From Cohnella luojiensis (lineage in GTDB: Bacteria > Bacillota > Bacilli > Paenibacillales > Paenibacillaceae): 60,058 nucleotides of DNA. Under the pieces are notes generated by a model. The model saw nothing but the letters and a program-made list of their open reading frames with translations. It was not told where the DNA came from and did not search any database. Numbering within the stretch: the stretch's first letter is position 1; every line of letters begins with the position of its first letter. Below, in pieces: positions 47,187 to 55,272 of this stretch. The translations under genes were made by a program, and so were the position numbers. The stretch covers positions 1 through 60,058 of the forward strand of contig NZ_SOMN01000015.1 in the NCBI RefSeq assembly GCF_004564235.1, written 5' to 3'.

Positions 47187-48050
47187 TTATGCCATTGCTT
47201 GTATTCTATCTTCGGAATAAGTGGTGATTGTTTCTGCGGATGCCGTCGTTGAGGGTGCCGTCTCTTCCTCTGCCAGCCCGTATGGGAGGCATAATGGCGC
47301 GCCCGTCCGAGGGTCCGGAATGACGTCCGCGTCGATGTTGAATACATCGCGCAGCATCTGGGGAGTCATGACGACTTCCGGGTTTCCTTCGTAGAGTATC
47401 GTTCCGTCCTTCAACGCAACGAGATGCTGAGCGTATCTTGCGGCATGGTTCAAGTCGTGGACGACCATGATGATGGTACGCTTCTGTTCCTTGTTAAGCT
47501 TCTCGAGCAAGGTCATGACTTCCATCTGGTGAGCCATGTCCAAGAATGTCGTGGGTTCGTCGAGCAACAATACTTCCGTCCCCTGCGCTAAAGCCATGGC
47601 AATCCAAGCCCGTTGACGTTGTCCGCCGGACAGCTGATCGACGGGCCTCATGCTAAACGCCGACATTCCGGTCGCTTGCAAGGCCCATTCGATCATGCGG
47701 TTGTCTTCCGCGTTGAGATTCCCGAACCCCTTCTGGTGCGGGTATCGCCCGAACGATACCAGCTCGCGAACCGTCAATCCTTCCGGAGAGGACGGGTTCT
47801 GCGGCAAGATGGCCAAATGCCTTGCCACTTCTTTCGTCGGTTGACGATGAATGATCTTCCCGTCCAAATAAACGCCACCCTGCATGGGGGTAAGAATACG
47901 CGCCATCGCTTTCAGGATAGTCGATTTACCTGATCCGTTAGCTCCTACGAGCGCCGTGATCAGACCGTCTGGAACGTGCAAATTCAGCTCCTGCACAATC
48001 TGCCGGCTACCATATGCAAGGGATAACTGATTTGTACTTAACCGTGACAT
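47187..48050 (-). CDS. iron-siderophore ABC transporter ATP-binding protein (FecE/FhuC-like)
   Basis: ATPase of 287 residues. Walker A is GANGSGKST (about 35-43), the signature is [13 protein letters not shown], Walker B is [12 protein letters not shown], and the switch His is in VVHDLNH. This pattern is typical of FecE/FhuC. Start ATG 48050 is chosen because AAGGATG lies upstream; the ATG at 48068 has no site. It is the first gene of the operon, directly under the Fur-box promoter. The C-terminal tail is Thr/Glu-rich. Confidence 0.95.
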   Translation of the reverse strand: MSRLSTNQLSLAYGSRQIVQELNLHVPDGLITALVGANGSGKSTILKAMARILTPMQGGVYLDGKIIHRQPTKEVARHLAILPQNPSSPEGLTVRELVSFGRYPHQKGFGNLNAEDNRMIEWALQATGMSAFSMRPVDQLSGGQRQRAWIAMALAQGTEVLLLDEPTTFLDMAHQMEVMTLLEKLNKEQKRTIIMVVHDLNHAARYAQHLVALKDGTILYEGNPEVVMTPQMLRDVFNIDADVIPDPRTGAPLCLPYGLAEEETAPSTTASAETITTYSEDRIQAMA

Positions 48051-48101
48051 CTCGCATCCATCCTTCATTGAAAATTGTTCTCAATTGAGTTCTACTTTTG
48101 A

Positions 48102-48130
48102 ATGATAATGGTTCTCATTACCATTGTCAA
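48102..48130 (-). promoter_or_regulatory. Fur-regulated promoter of the siderophore importer
   Basis: TTGACA (48130-48125), 17 bp and TATCAT (48107-48102). Overlapping the spacer and -10, GATAATGGTTCTCATTACC (48104-48122) matches the 19-bp Fur box at 15 positions. A second AT-rich inverted segment (ATTGTTCTCAATTGAG, 48073-48088) may be another Fur contact. Iron-bound Fur would block transcription. Confidence 0.85.
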
Positions 48131-48202
48131 TGGTTTGTTATTAAACATACACATGTTCCGTTCCGACTTTTTGGTTGGCTGCACGCGACCGCCAAGGGTG
48201 GA

Positions 48203-48299
48203 GGTGGAATTTAGCAAAGTTACTTTGTTATCTCGGACGTTCCATGCCGCGAAGAGCGGAATTAGTAAAGTTACTTTGTTATCCCGGGTGCTTTAGCGT
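48203..48299. repeat. tandem 51-bp repeat, two units (array B)
   Basis: CAAAGTTACTTTGTTATC at 48215 and its near-copy TAAAGTTACTTTGTTATC at 48266 are 51 bp apart. Each has GGAATTTAG or GGAATTAG before the palindromic AAAGT-T-ACTTT and TTATCYCGG after it. It lies in the gap 48131-48311 with no gene. Same plan as arrays A, C, D and E, with other arm sequences. Confidence 0.8.
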
Positions 48300-48311
48300 A
48301 ACTTACCTAAT

Positions 48312-48342
48312 AAAAAAACCGCCTGCGATGAGCGAAGCGGTT
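48312..48342 (-). terminator. terminator after the zinc-ribbon gene
   Basis: On the minus strand AACCGC...GCGGTT with an inner TTCGC region, followed by TTTTTTT. Confidence 0.8.
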
Positions 48343-48361
48343 GGTGAAGCGAAACTACTCT

Positions 48362-48688
48362 TTAATCGAACAAATCGCCGAAAACGTCCATGACGCTTTT
48401 CTTCTTTTTCTTATGATGATATTGGGAATGGCCGTGATGAGAATTGTAGGGTTGCTGTTGAGGAGTATACGGTTGTTGCGGAGGTTGCGAAGTTCTTTCT
48501 TGCTGTCTAGACGAGTCTCCGTAATACCATTCGTTATACTCCTGGCGGACCTCCCGGACATCCCCCATCAGCTTGTCCAGCTCTCCCCGATCCAACCATA
48601 CTCCTTTGCATGTCGGGCATATGTCGATAAGAATTCCTTCCTTCTCTACTTCCCTCATGCGGGAGCCTTCGCAAACCGGACAGTTCAT
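48362..48688 (-). CDS. zf-TFIIB-type zinc-ribbon protein
   Basis: A 108-residue protein. The N-terminal domain (about 1-45) is a zinc ribbon, with CPVC and CPTC pairs followed by KGVWLDRGELDKL, the classic zf-TFIIB pattern. The rest is a Gln/Pro/His/Lys-rich low-complexity tail ending in a hydrophobic VFGDLFD. The role of the family is unknown; it is likely a nucleic-acid or metal-binding protein. Start ATG 48688 is eight bases after AGGAGGTA; the ATG at 48694 is too close to it. Confidence 0.85.
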   Translation of the reverse strand: MNCPVCEGSRMREVEKEGILIDICPTCKGVWLDRGELDKLMGDVREVRQEYNEWYYGDSSRQQERTSQPPQQPYTPQQQPYNSHHGHSQYHHKKKKKSVMDVFGDLFD

Positions 48689-48780
48689 ACCCATTACCTC
48701 CTTGTTTTTTTCTATTACTTCTCTAATACGAAACAGAAGCCGAAGTGGTTTCTCTTGGAGTATGATCCGCTAAAGATACG

Positions 48781-48809
48781 AAGAAAATCCGATGCTTTGG
48801 CATCGGATT
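48781..48809 (-). terminator. terminator after the YheC/D gene
   Basis: AATCCGATGC and GCATCGGATT form a perfect 10-bp stem with a 4-nt loop, followed on the minus strand by TTCTTCG. Confidence 0.75.
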
Positions 48810-48845
48810 GATTAACCGCTAAGGAAGCATTGTCATCCCGCGTCA

Positions 48846-49628
48846 TTACGTTCCTCTTCTCGCCTTGCCGCAGTGCAGGTTATAGGTCCGACCATATCCT
48901 CGGGCATATCTGATCATCTCGCGAATCATCGAAGGATCATCCAATTTGGTGAAGGGGCAGGGGTCAGGTCTCGTATTCACCTCTAAAATCCAAGGCCGAT
49001 GTTGGCGATCTACCGCGATATCGATTCCAAGCTCATTCATTCTCGGATAGACCGTGCCGAGTCGATGCGCCGTCTTGTATGCTATGCGATTGAACTTTTT
49101 CATTATCCGCGTTGCTTGCTTCGGGCCGGCGGTCCGCTTCAGCAACGATTTCGCGCCATAGATGCTTCCTCCTTGACTGCCGTTCGTTACCGCCTTTCGG
49201 GGATGAGCGACCCGTGCCGCCACTCCGGTTACCTTCCAGCCGTTCTTTTTCCCCTTCTGAATCATGACGCGGAAATCGAACGGCCTCCCCTGGTGCCTAA
49301 GAACGTGAATGCCTTTCTGAGCCAAATAGGTTTTCCCCTTCATCCGCTCTCTTAGCCATTCGAACATCGCCCTATAGGTAGCGAAAGAACTGCGGCCCGT
49401 CCCCGCGCGTACGATCCACTTGCCTTTCTTTCGGTCTATGCGCATGACGCCGATTCCGAGGGAACCCGAGTCCGGCTTGACGTAGATCATTCCGTGCCTT
49501 TTTAGCAACTTTTTCAACGATCCGGCATTCAGACGCCGAGTTTCCGGTATATGGGATGCCAGCGATGCCGAACGGACAAGCACTTTGGTTTTCACCCACT
49601 TGCTCGTTACGGCCGTCTGTGTGTTCAT
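48846..49628 (-). CDS. YheC/YheD family protein (ATP-grasp-like, spore-associated)
   Basis: A protein of 260 residues with the ATP-grasp-like fold of the YheC/D family, several of which are found with the endospore coat. Visible landmarks are YVKPDSGSLGIGVMRI (about 47-62), RVMIQKGKKNGWKVTG and the C-terminal IAVDRQHRPWILEVNTRPDP, which carries the metal-binding Glu/Asn of ATP-grasp enzymes. No substrate is known. Start ATG 49628 is eight bases after AGGAGGTG. It is divergent from the diaminopropionate operon. Confidence 0.88.
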   Translation of the reverse strand: MNTQTAVTSKWVKTKVLVRSASLASHIPETRRLNAGSLKKLLKRHGMIYVKPDSGSLGIGVMRIDRKKGKWIVRAGTGRSSFATYRAMFEWLRERMKGKTYLAQKGIHVLRHQGRPFDFRVMIQKGKKNGWKVTGVAARVAHPRKAVTNGSQGGSIYGAKSLLKRTAGPKQATRIMKKFNRIAYKTAHRLGTVYPRMNELGIDIAVDRQHRPWILEVNTRPDPCPFTKLDDPSMIREMIRYARGYGRTYNLHCGKARRGT

Positions 49629-49789
49629 TCTCGCCACCTCCTTATAAGCCTAAAATCATAGCTTGCTAACATACTGTATGGCAATACCCGTCAGAAGGAA
49701 GGTGCGCTCGCCTAACCCAAATGAAGAACCTGCTCGGTTCCCTCACATATACATGAGTATCCATTCATGACGGACGGAGGGTACGGAAA

Positions 49790-51019
49790 TTGGATGAATT
49801 CTGGATTCAGCCTACGGTCGAACGTTTTCTGGGTATTTTCCCATGGTACGGGCCGCTTCTAGCGGAAAAAGGTTTGGATAGGCACTCGATAAAATCCGTG
49901 AACGAACTGCCCCTGCTCACCTCCGAGCTTCTGGAACGGTATTACTACGGCGCGGATCAGCCCTTTGGCGAGCTTGACGGCGTCACCTCGTACAGAACTT
50001 CCGGCACCAGCTCGCTGCGCCGTAAAACAATCTACTATTCGAATAAGGACGAAGAACAGTATATCGGGATTAAAACGGATATTTTCCGGAGGATTCTCAT
50101 AGGATCCGGCGTCGCTACGGCATTATCCGACATGGGCACGGGCCATGCAGCCAGTACCGCCTTGGACATCTTCGGGCGGATCGGGATGACGGCGGAATCA
50201 ATCGATTTCAAACAACCGATAGAGCAGCACCTCGCCAAGCTGCGGGAGCTTCGCCCCCATATCCTCTATACGATGCCCTCCCTGCTAGACCGTCTTTTAT
50301 CGGCGACTATGGACGATCCGACCTCCTATGGCATTCGCCAAGTCATACTTGTCGGGGAGATCGCTTCTCCCGCATGGATAAAGAGCGTGGCTCATCGATT
50401 GGGGATAGTTGAAAGGGACATTACCGATACGTACGGCTCGATCGAAATCGGCACGATTGCCTTTTATTCTCATGAGTACGGAAGGTATTTGTTCGCGGAA
50501 GGGATCGAGGCTGAAGGAGTTGGGGTGGAATCGTTGTTCGTGGATACCGAGCCTCTGAAAATGGGAGAGTCGGTGTTGGTGCTAACCTCGTTGGTTCGTG
50601 ACCTGTTCCCGGCACTGCGATACGTCACTTACGACGTTGTGAGGGATTTGCGGCCCATTCTCGTGGACGGACAGTGGAGACAGAGTTTCGAAGCCATCGT
50701 CAGGCGCATCGGTCCGGAGCTAAAGCATGGAGAGAAGATCAGCGTCTACGATATTGAAGACGTCGTCTATCGGCACCTGAACGACGCTCGCGTCCGCATT
50801 CATGTCCATGCCAACAAGCTGTCCGTGCACGTGGATAGCAAGGACAAGAACCCAGAGCTGTATAAGAGAATCGAACGCGAGTTGTCGGAACGGATTCCCG
50901 AGATCGGCATCATGATCCAGGGCGGAATGCTGGAAGCGATGCAAGTAATTCCTTCGGACGTTAGGTTCGACGATACCGTTCTTAAGCATAAGAAAATTTT
51001 CTATGGAGGGGTGGAGTGA
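49790..51019 (+). CDS. adenylate-forming ligase (phenylacetate-CoA ligase-like)
   Basis: A protein of 409 residues of the ANL superfamily, PaaK-like branch. Landmarks: the phosphate-binding loop TSGTSSLRRK (about 67-76), DTYGSIEIG (about 214-222, A5-type), and YVTYDVVRDL (about 283-292, A7-type aspartate), then a C-terminal lid domain. It should activate a carboxylic acid as the AMP ester. The acid and acceptor cannot be told from sequence. The start is TTG 49790, ten bases after GGAGGG. Its stop overlaps the next start (TGATG), so it is coupled to the SbnA/SbnB-like genes; a role in using diaminopropionate is an inference. Confidence 0.8.
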   Translation: MDEFWIQPTVERFLGIFPWYGPLLAEKGLDRHSIKSVNELPLLTSELLERYYYGADQPFGELDGVTSYRTSGTSSLRRKTIYYSNKDEEQYIGIKTDIFRRILIGSGVATALSDMGTGHAASTALDIFGRIGMTAESIDFKQPIEQHLAKLRELRPHILYTMPSLLDRLLSATMDDPTSYGIRQVILVGEIASPAWIKSVAHRLGIVERDITDTYGSIEIGTIAFYSHEYGRYLFAEGIEAEGVGVESLFVDTEPLKMGESVLVLTSLVRDLFPALRYVTYDVVRDLRPILVDGQWRQSFEAIVRRIGPELKHGEKISVYDIEDVVYRHLNDARVRIHVHANKLSVHVDSKDKNPELYKRIERELSERIPEIGIMIQGGMLEAMQVIPSDVRFDDTVLKHKKIFYGGVE

Positions 51020-52002
51020 TGTTACCGAACATTATGGACGGCATAGGTAAGACGATCGGTCGCACCCCCCTCGTGCCTCTGCGGCGATTGTTCGCGAATA
51101 CTCCTTACCAGGTATACGGCAAGCTGGAAATGATGAATCCGGGCGGCAGCGCCAAGGATCGTCCAGCGCTAAACATTGTTCGCGAAGCCATTCTCTCCGG
51201 CGAGATCGGCAAGGGCACGACCTTGATCGAATCGAGCTCCGGCAACATGGCGGTCAGCTTGGCACAAATCTGCCGGTACCTTGGATTGCGATTCATCTGC
51301 GTCGTGGATCCGCGAACGACGGATACCCATCTGAGGGTAATTCGCAGCCTACACGGGGAAATCGAGCTAGTGGTTCATCCTGATCCGGTAAGCGGCGACT
51401 ACCTGCCCGCACGAATTGCGAGGGTGAAAGAGCTGCAGCGGGAAATCGGCGATTGCTACTGGACGAACCAATACGGCAATCCCAACAATTATATGGCTCA
51501 TTACCATACCACGATGCCGGAAATTCTGGGCGCTCTACCTCAAGTCGACTATTTGTTCTGCGGGGTTAGTTCTTGCGGGACGATACGGGGCTGCGCGGAA
51601 AGGCTGAAATTTGAGGGCTTGACAACGAAAATCATTGCCGTGGACGCACTTGGCAGCGTGATCTTCGGAGGAGCGAAAGGGGCTCGCCAGTTTCCCGGAC
51701 TAGGTGCCGCGTTGACCCCGCCGATAAGTCGACAGGAGCTGATCGACCAGGTCGTTTATGTATCCGAACACGAGTGCGTCGAGGGATGCAAAGACCTAGT
51801 CCGGCACGAGGCGATAATGGCCGGCGCTTCTTCGGGCGGCGTTGTCGCGGCCATTCGGGCCATGCACGATGATATTCCGGCTGGAGCGACATGCGTCGCT
51901 ATTCTACCGGACCGTGGGGATCGGTATCTGGATACGGTCTATGATGAGGATTGGGTGAAGCGGCATGTTACGATTCGTTCGGAAGGAAGTGCGCCAGGGT
52001 GA
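51019..52002 (+). CDS. sbnA: 2,3-diaminopropionate biosynthesis protein, SbnA-like
   Basis: A PLP enzyme of 327 residues of the cysteine synthase fold. Staphylococcus SbnA condenses O-phospho-L-serine with L-glutamate to give N-(1-amino-1-carboxyl-2-ethyl)-glutamate. The PLP lysine lies in GGSAKDRPA (about 36-44), the substrate loop is ESSSGNMAV, and the phosphate-binding loop is CGVSSCGTIRG. The partner downstream is SbnB-like, which fixes the call to SbnA rather than CysK. ATG 51019 overlaps the upstream stop; GTG 51016 is an alternative. Its stop overlaps sbnB by 4 bp. Confidence 0.9.
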   Translation: MLPNIMDGIGKTIGRTPLVPLRRLFANTPYQVYGKLEMMNPGGSAKDRPALNIVREAILSGEIGKGTTLIESSSGNMAVSLAQICRYLGLRFICVVDPRTTDTHLRVIRSLHGEIELVVHPDPVSGDYLPARIARVKELQREIGDCYWTNQYGNPNNYMAHYHTTMPEILGALPQVDYLFCGVSSCGTIRGCAERLKFEGLTTKIIAVDALGSVIFGGAKGARQFPGLGAALTPPISRQELIDQVVYVSEHECVEGCKDLVRHEAIMAGASSGGVVAAIRAMHDDIPAGATCVAILPDRGDRYLDTVYDEDWVKRHVTIRSEGSAPG

Positions 52003-52970
52003 TTTACTTAAATGACGGGCATATCCGCGAGCTCGGGACGGATTGGCATCGGCTGATGGATCGTATCGAGTCCACGCTGCGAATCATGGATACCTCGGAA
52101 GTCGTTCAACCGTTAAAGCCCTATTTAAGGTTTAGAAATGCTGCCAATCGCATTATCGCCATGCCCTCTTTCGTAGGAGGAGACACGGATATTAGCGGCA
52201 TTAAGTGGATCGCCAGCTTCCCAGGGAACGTGATGCAAGGAAAGCCGCGGGCGCATAGCACCATTATTCTCAACGATACCGATAGCGGCGTTCCCGTCGC
52301 GGTCATCAATAGCGGCATATTAAGCGAGTTAAGGACAGCTACGGTAAGCGCGGTGATGCTGCGACAATATCTGTCTTTAGAACGGAGAAATTCCTATCGG
52401 GTGGGCATGATCGGATGGGGTCCGATCGGGCGTCGACATCTGGAGATGCTTCTTGCTTTGTACGGGGGTAAAGTCGAAAGCGTAAAGTTGTATGATATTC
52501 GCGGCATTGATTCCGCTAAACTCGGGGAATCACTAGGCACCTCGGAGGTCCGCGTCGTTGATAGCTGGCAAGAGGCCTACCGGGAAAGCGATATCGTCTT
52601 CACCTGCACCTCTTCTACCGTCCGCTATATCGACGAAGCTCCGCTGCCGGGTTCGTTGCTCATGAACATCTCCTTACGGGAGTACATGCCCGAGAGCGTG
52701 AAAGGGATTAGGACGATTGTCGTCGACAAGTGGCAGGAAGTGTGTCGCGAAAATACCGATATCGAACACCTTCATAGGGAGACGGGGCTGAGCGAGGGGG
52801 ATACCCTAAGTTTGAGTGAGGTTATCCATAGAGGGGCACTGCAGCACGCTGACGCTTCCGAGCCGGTATTCTTTAACCCGATGGGGATGGCCGCTTTCGA
52901 TATGGCTATTGCGGCTTTCTATTGGCGCGAAGCGGAACGGCTTGGCGTGGGCGTTCGTTTAGAAGATTGA
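51999..52970 (+). CDS. sbnB: 2,3-diaminopropionate biosynthesis protein, SbnB-like
   Basis: A protein of 323 residues of the ornithine cyclodeaminase/mu-crystallin family. Staphylococcus SbnB oxidises the SbnA product with NAD+ and releases L-2,3-diaminopropionate plus 2-oxoglutarate. The NAD-binding region is MIGWGPIGRRHLEM (about 136-149), and LRTATVSAVMLRQ is the conserved substrate helix. The start is GTG 51999 (GTGA overlap with sbnA, GGAAGGAAG upstream), which is better supported than the longer frame. With sbnA it is a complete diaminopropionate pathway; no NRPS or NIS synthetase is in the window. Confidence 0.9.
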   Translation: MIYLNDGHIRELGTDWHRLMDRIESTLRIMDTSEVVQPLKPYLRFRNAANRIIAMPSFVGGDTDISGIKWIASFPGNVMQGKPRAHSTIILNDTDSGVPVAVINSGILSELRTATVSAVMLRQYLSLERRNSYRVGMIGWGPIGRRHLEMLLALYGGKVESVKLYDIRGIDSAKLGESLGTSEVRVVDSWQEAYRESDIVFTCTSSTVRYIDEAPLPGSLLMNISLREYMPESVKGIRTIVVDKWQEVCRENTDIEHLHRETGLSEGDTLSLSEVIHRGALQHADASEPVFFNPMGMAAFDMAIAAFYWREAERLGVGVRLED

Positions 52971-53001
52971 TTGATTTATGCGGAAAACGTGTAAGGGTTG
53001 G

Positions 53002-53066
53002 CCCCTTCCATTTCGGATTGCTCCGTAAGTTTGCTACACTACTAAGGAGCAACCATATGGAAGGGG
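53002..53066 (+). promoter_or_regulatory. long inverted repeat masking the haem monooxygenase RBS
   Basis: CCCCTTCCAT (53002-53011) is the exact complement of ATGGAAGGGG (53057-53066), and inside them TTGCTCC (53018-53024) pairs with GGAGCAA (53046-53052); the central loop is 21 nt. The right arm includes AAGGGG, the only ribosome-binding site for the next gene (ATG 53076). An mRNA hairpin would hide it. Confidence 0.65.
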
Positions 53067-53075
53067 ATTCTATCG

Positions 53076-53453
53076 ATGATAGTCGCGATCAATACAATAA
53101 AGATTAAATCAGGCAATGTCGACGAAATTGCCGAACGGTTCAAAAACCCGAAAGGCGTGCAGCATGCGCCAGGGTTCATCCGCATGGAGCTGCTGACCGA
53201 GGCAGGCGAAGAGCACGACGAGCTCAAAGTATGCACCACTTGGGAGAGCCGCGAAGCTTTCGACGGTTGGGTGAACAGCGATGCCTTCAAACAGGCGCAC
53301 CCCCACTCCCGTCCCAAGCCCGATGCTGCAGCTTCCGGTGGAGATCAACCTGGTCATGGCCAAAGCCATGGCGAACAGCCGAAGCCGGGCGCGGGAATCA
53401 TGCTAGGGGCCAAGCTTAGCGTTCACGAGGTGGCGTTCACCTTCCCCGGTTAG
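53076..53453 (+). CDS. IsdG/HmoB-type haem-degrading monooxygenase
   Basis: A protein of 125 residues with an antibiotic-biosynthesis-monooxygenase (ferredoxin-like) fold. The three residues essential in IsdG-type haem oxygenases are present: N6, W65 and H75 (VAINTIKI, DGWVNSDAFKQAH), and so is the PGFIRMELL segment. It should open haem and release iron in the cytoplasm. A His/Gly/Pro-rich insert (about 79-105) is longer than in IsdG and may bind metal. It lies 105 bp after sbnB with an inverted repeat between them. Iron-related neighbours fit. A repeat array begins at its stop codon. Confidence 0.88.
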   Translation: MIVAINTIKIKSGNVDEIAERFKNPKGVQHAPGFIRMELLTEAGEEHDELKVCTTWESREAFDGWVNSDAFKQAHPHSRPKPDAAASGGDQPGHGQSHGEQPKPGAGIMLGAKLSVHEVAFTFPG

Positions 53454-53676
53454 CGGATAGCGGAACCTCGTTCCGTTATCGCGGCCGGCGGCGGATGTTT
53501 CCGCGGAATAGCGGAACCTCGTTCCGTTATTGCGGCCGTTGGCGGCTGTTTCCGCGGAATAGCGGAAACTCGTTCCGTTATCGCGGCCGGCGGCGGCTGT
53601 TTCCGCGGAATAGCGGAAACTCGTTCCGTTATTGCGGCCGTTGGCGGCTGTTTCGGTGGAATAGCGGAAACTCGTT
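53454..53676. repeat. tandem 51-bp repeat, about 4.4 units (array C, left part)
   Basis: Units contain AGCGGAACCTCGTTCCGTTA (or AGCGGAAACTC...), then TCGCGGCCGGCGGCGG or TTGCGGCCGTTGGCGG, then TGTTTCCGCGGAAT; GCGGAAT recurs every 51 bp (for example 53509 and 53560). The arms CGGAAC/GTTCCG are palindromic. The array starts directly at the stop of the haem monooxygenase gene and is cut by the IS4-type element at 53677. It continues at 55192. Confidence 0.92.
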
Positions 53677-55191
53677 CACTGGCGTTGCATTAAAGTTAAC
53701 ACGAAAATATTTGTTCTATAAATTACTATATTTGTAATTTTATGATAGTTTTTCGTGAATGGACAATAAAAAATCCCCTATTGTAGTAGTGTAGGTTGCA
53801 ATCCGTACACCACTACAAAGGAGACTAGCCGTCCTTGAGTGTATCGGATTCTACAACTGTTCGTCAATGTTTGTCTTTGTTGCCACTTACTGATTTTGCT
53901 GCTCCATGCTTGGATTATCGTGTTCGTAAGCTTCGATGCGCTAATTTGCTTAAAATCTTCATTGCTGCGCAAATCTGTGGTTGGGATTCTCTGCGTCGGA
54001 TCGAAGAAGAGATTGAAGCAGATCCCCTCCTACAAAATGAGTTTGGTTGCGCCATTAGCGCTTCCCAACTTAGTCGTCGCATCGATGATTTCCCCAGTTG
54101 TGTGCTCGAAGCCTTGTTCCATACTCTGCTATCACGCATTCATCAGACAGCAGCTCGACAAAAGAAAATGCCTTCCAACAAACTGTTCATCATCGATTCC
54201 ACGAATCTGCGCTTGCCGCACCAGTTGGCCGATTGGACATATGTCACACGGCATCGCAGCGGCGTGAAGGTACACACGCGTCTGGTTGTTTTGTCGGATG
54301 GGTCCTGCTTTCCAGATCGTGTGGTACCATCCACAGGAAATGTGAGCGACTATGAAGGTTCCGATCTACTTGTCGTCGACCCAGACGCGACATACCTTAT
54401 GGATCGAGGGTACGTCAGCTACCGCCGAATGGATAGATGGTTGGAGCAAAACTGTCGATTTGTTACTCGAATTAACAGCCACCATCTGGTTAAACAGGTG
54501 CTCGAAGAATACCCGACAGACGCTTCTGATCCCAACTTACTCCGTGATGCTATTGTCTACTTGGGCGGGACATTTCGCTGGATGGAGCATCCCGTTCGCA
54601 TCGTGGAATTTAAGGATGACCAAGAACGTGTATACCGTGTTGCCACTTCCCGATTTGATCTCTCGGCCAGGGAAGTTGCGGACTTGTACCGCCAGCGGTG
54701 GCAAATCGAACTGTTCTTCCGCTGGATGAAGCAGCATCTGAAGTTCGCAAAGCTATACAGCTACCAGCCGCAAGCAGTCTGGAACCACATCTTGCTTGCA
54801 ATGATTGCTTATAGCTTGATGTTTCTAATACGAATGCAGACGCAAACATCCAAGACAGTTTGGGAACTGCTTCGATTGGTACGGGTGTATGCCTTCCGAA
54901 GCTGGGAAGCATTTCTAAATGCTGTAAACAAACGTCCAAGTTGGAAGACAAAAGGTCGCCAGAAAAGCAAACAACCACCTAGGCAGCTAAAGCCTATAGG
55001 ATGCGAAGTTGCATTGGTGAAGCCTTCGAAGAAGCAAAGACAATAAACCCAAAATTTGGATGACGCAACCTACATTAGCTTGCATGTCGACTTTTTGGAA
55101 CTTGTGCAGAAAAAGTCGATGTAAAATTTTACACAATAATCCTTATTAGAGAAATTGCGATTTTTGTGTCAGCATTAGCGCAACGCCAGTG
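53677..55191 (+). mobile_element. complete IS4-family insertion sequence, 1515 bp
   Basis: The ends are inverted repeats beginning CACTGGCGTTGC on each side (53677-53688 and 55180-55191). The flanks are a perfect 9-bp target duplication, AAACTCGTT, at 53668-53676 and 55192-55200. Removing the element and one copy restores an ordinary repeat unit (GCGGAAACTCGTTCCGTTA), so this was a simple insertion into array C. One transposase gene fills it, and both ends are intact, so it may be active. Confidence 0.95.
53835..55046 (+). CDS. IS4 family transposase
   Basis: A DDE transposase of 403 residues. Catalytic aspartates are visible in LFIIDSTNLRLP (about 116-127) and TYLMDRGYVSYRR. The YREK signature with the catalytic glutamate appears as YRQRWQIELFFRWMK (about 287-301), diagnostic of IS4. 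The start is TTG 53835, with AAAGGAGA upstream. The gene is full length and without frameshift. Base use is more AT-rich than the host genes, as expected for a mobile gene. Confidence 0.95.
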   Translation: MSVSDSTTVRQCLSLLPLTDFAAPCLDYRVRKLRCANLLKIFIAAQICGWDSLRRIEEEIEADPLLQNEFGCAISASQLSRRIDDFPSCVLEALFHTLLSRIHQTAARQKKMPSNKLFIIDSTNLRLPHQLADWTYVTRHRSGVKVHTRLVVLSDGSCFPDRVVPSTGNVSDYEGSDLLVVDPDATYLMDRGYVSYRRMDRWLEQNCRFVTRINSHHLVKQVLEEYPTDASDPNLLRDAIVYLGGTFRWMEHPVRIVEFKDDQERVYRVATSRFDLSAREVADLYRQRWQIELFFRWMKQHLKFAKLYSYQPQAVWNHILLAMIAYSLMFLIRMQTQTSKTVWELLRLVRVYAFRSWEAFLNAVNKRPSWKTKGRQKSKQPPRQLKPIGCEVALVKPSKKQRQ

Positions 55192-55272
55192 AAACTCGTT
55201 CCGTTATTGCGACCGTTGGCGGATGTTTCCGCGGAATAGCGGAACCTCGTTCCGTTATTGCGGCAGTTGACG
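55192..55272. repeat. array C, right part (continued after the IS)
   Basis: Begins with the second copy of the target duplication (AAACTCGTT, 55192-55200), then a full unit GCGACCGTTGGCGGATGTTTCCGCGGAAT and part of the next (AGCGGAACCTCGTTCCGTTA), ending at GCGGCAGTTGACGC where array D starts. Confidence 0.9.

Noticed and set aside
49640..49789. Fur box upstream of the ligase-sbnA-sbnB operon
   Set aside because: No GATAAT-type inverted repeat could be seen, so iron control of this operon is not supported by its promoter region.
53454..53676. Possible CRISPR array (regular repeats)
   Set aside because: Whole units are repeated without unique spacers, and no cas genes are present.
53495..53737. 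Arg/Phe-rich 80-residue frame over array C
   Set aside because: It is a by-product of the 51-bp repeat and runs into the IS end.
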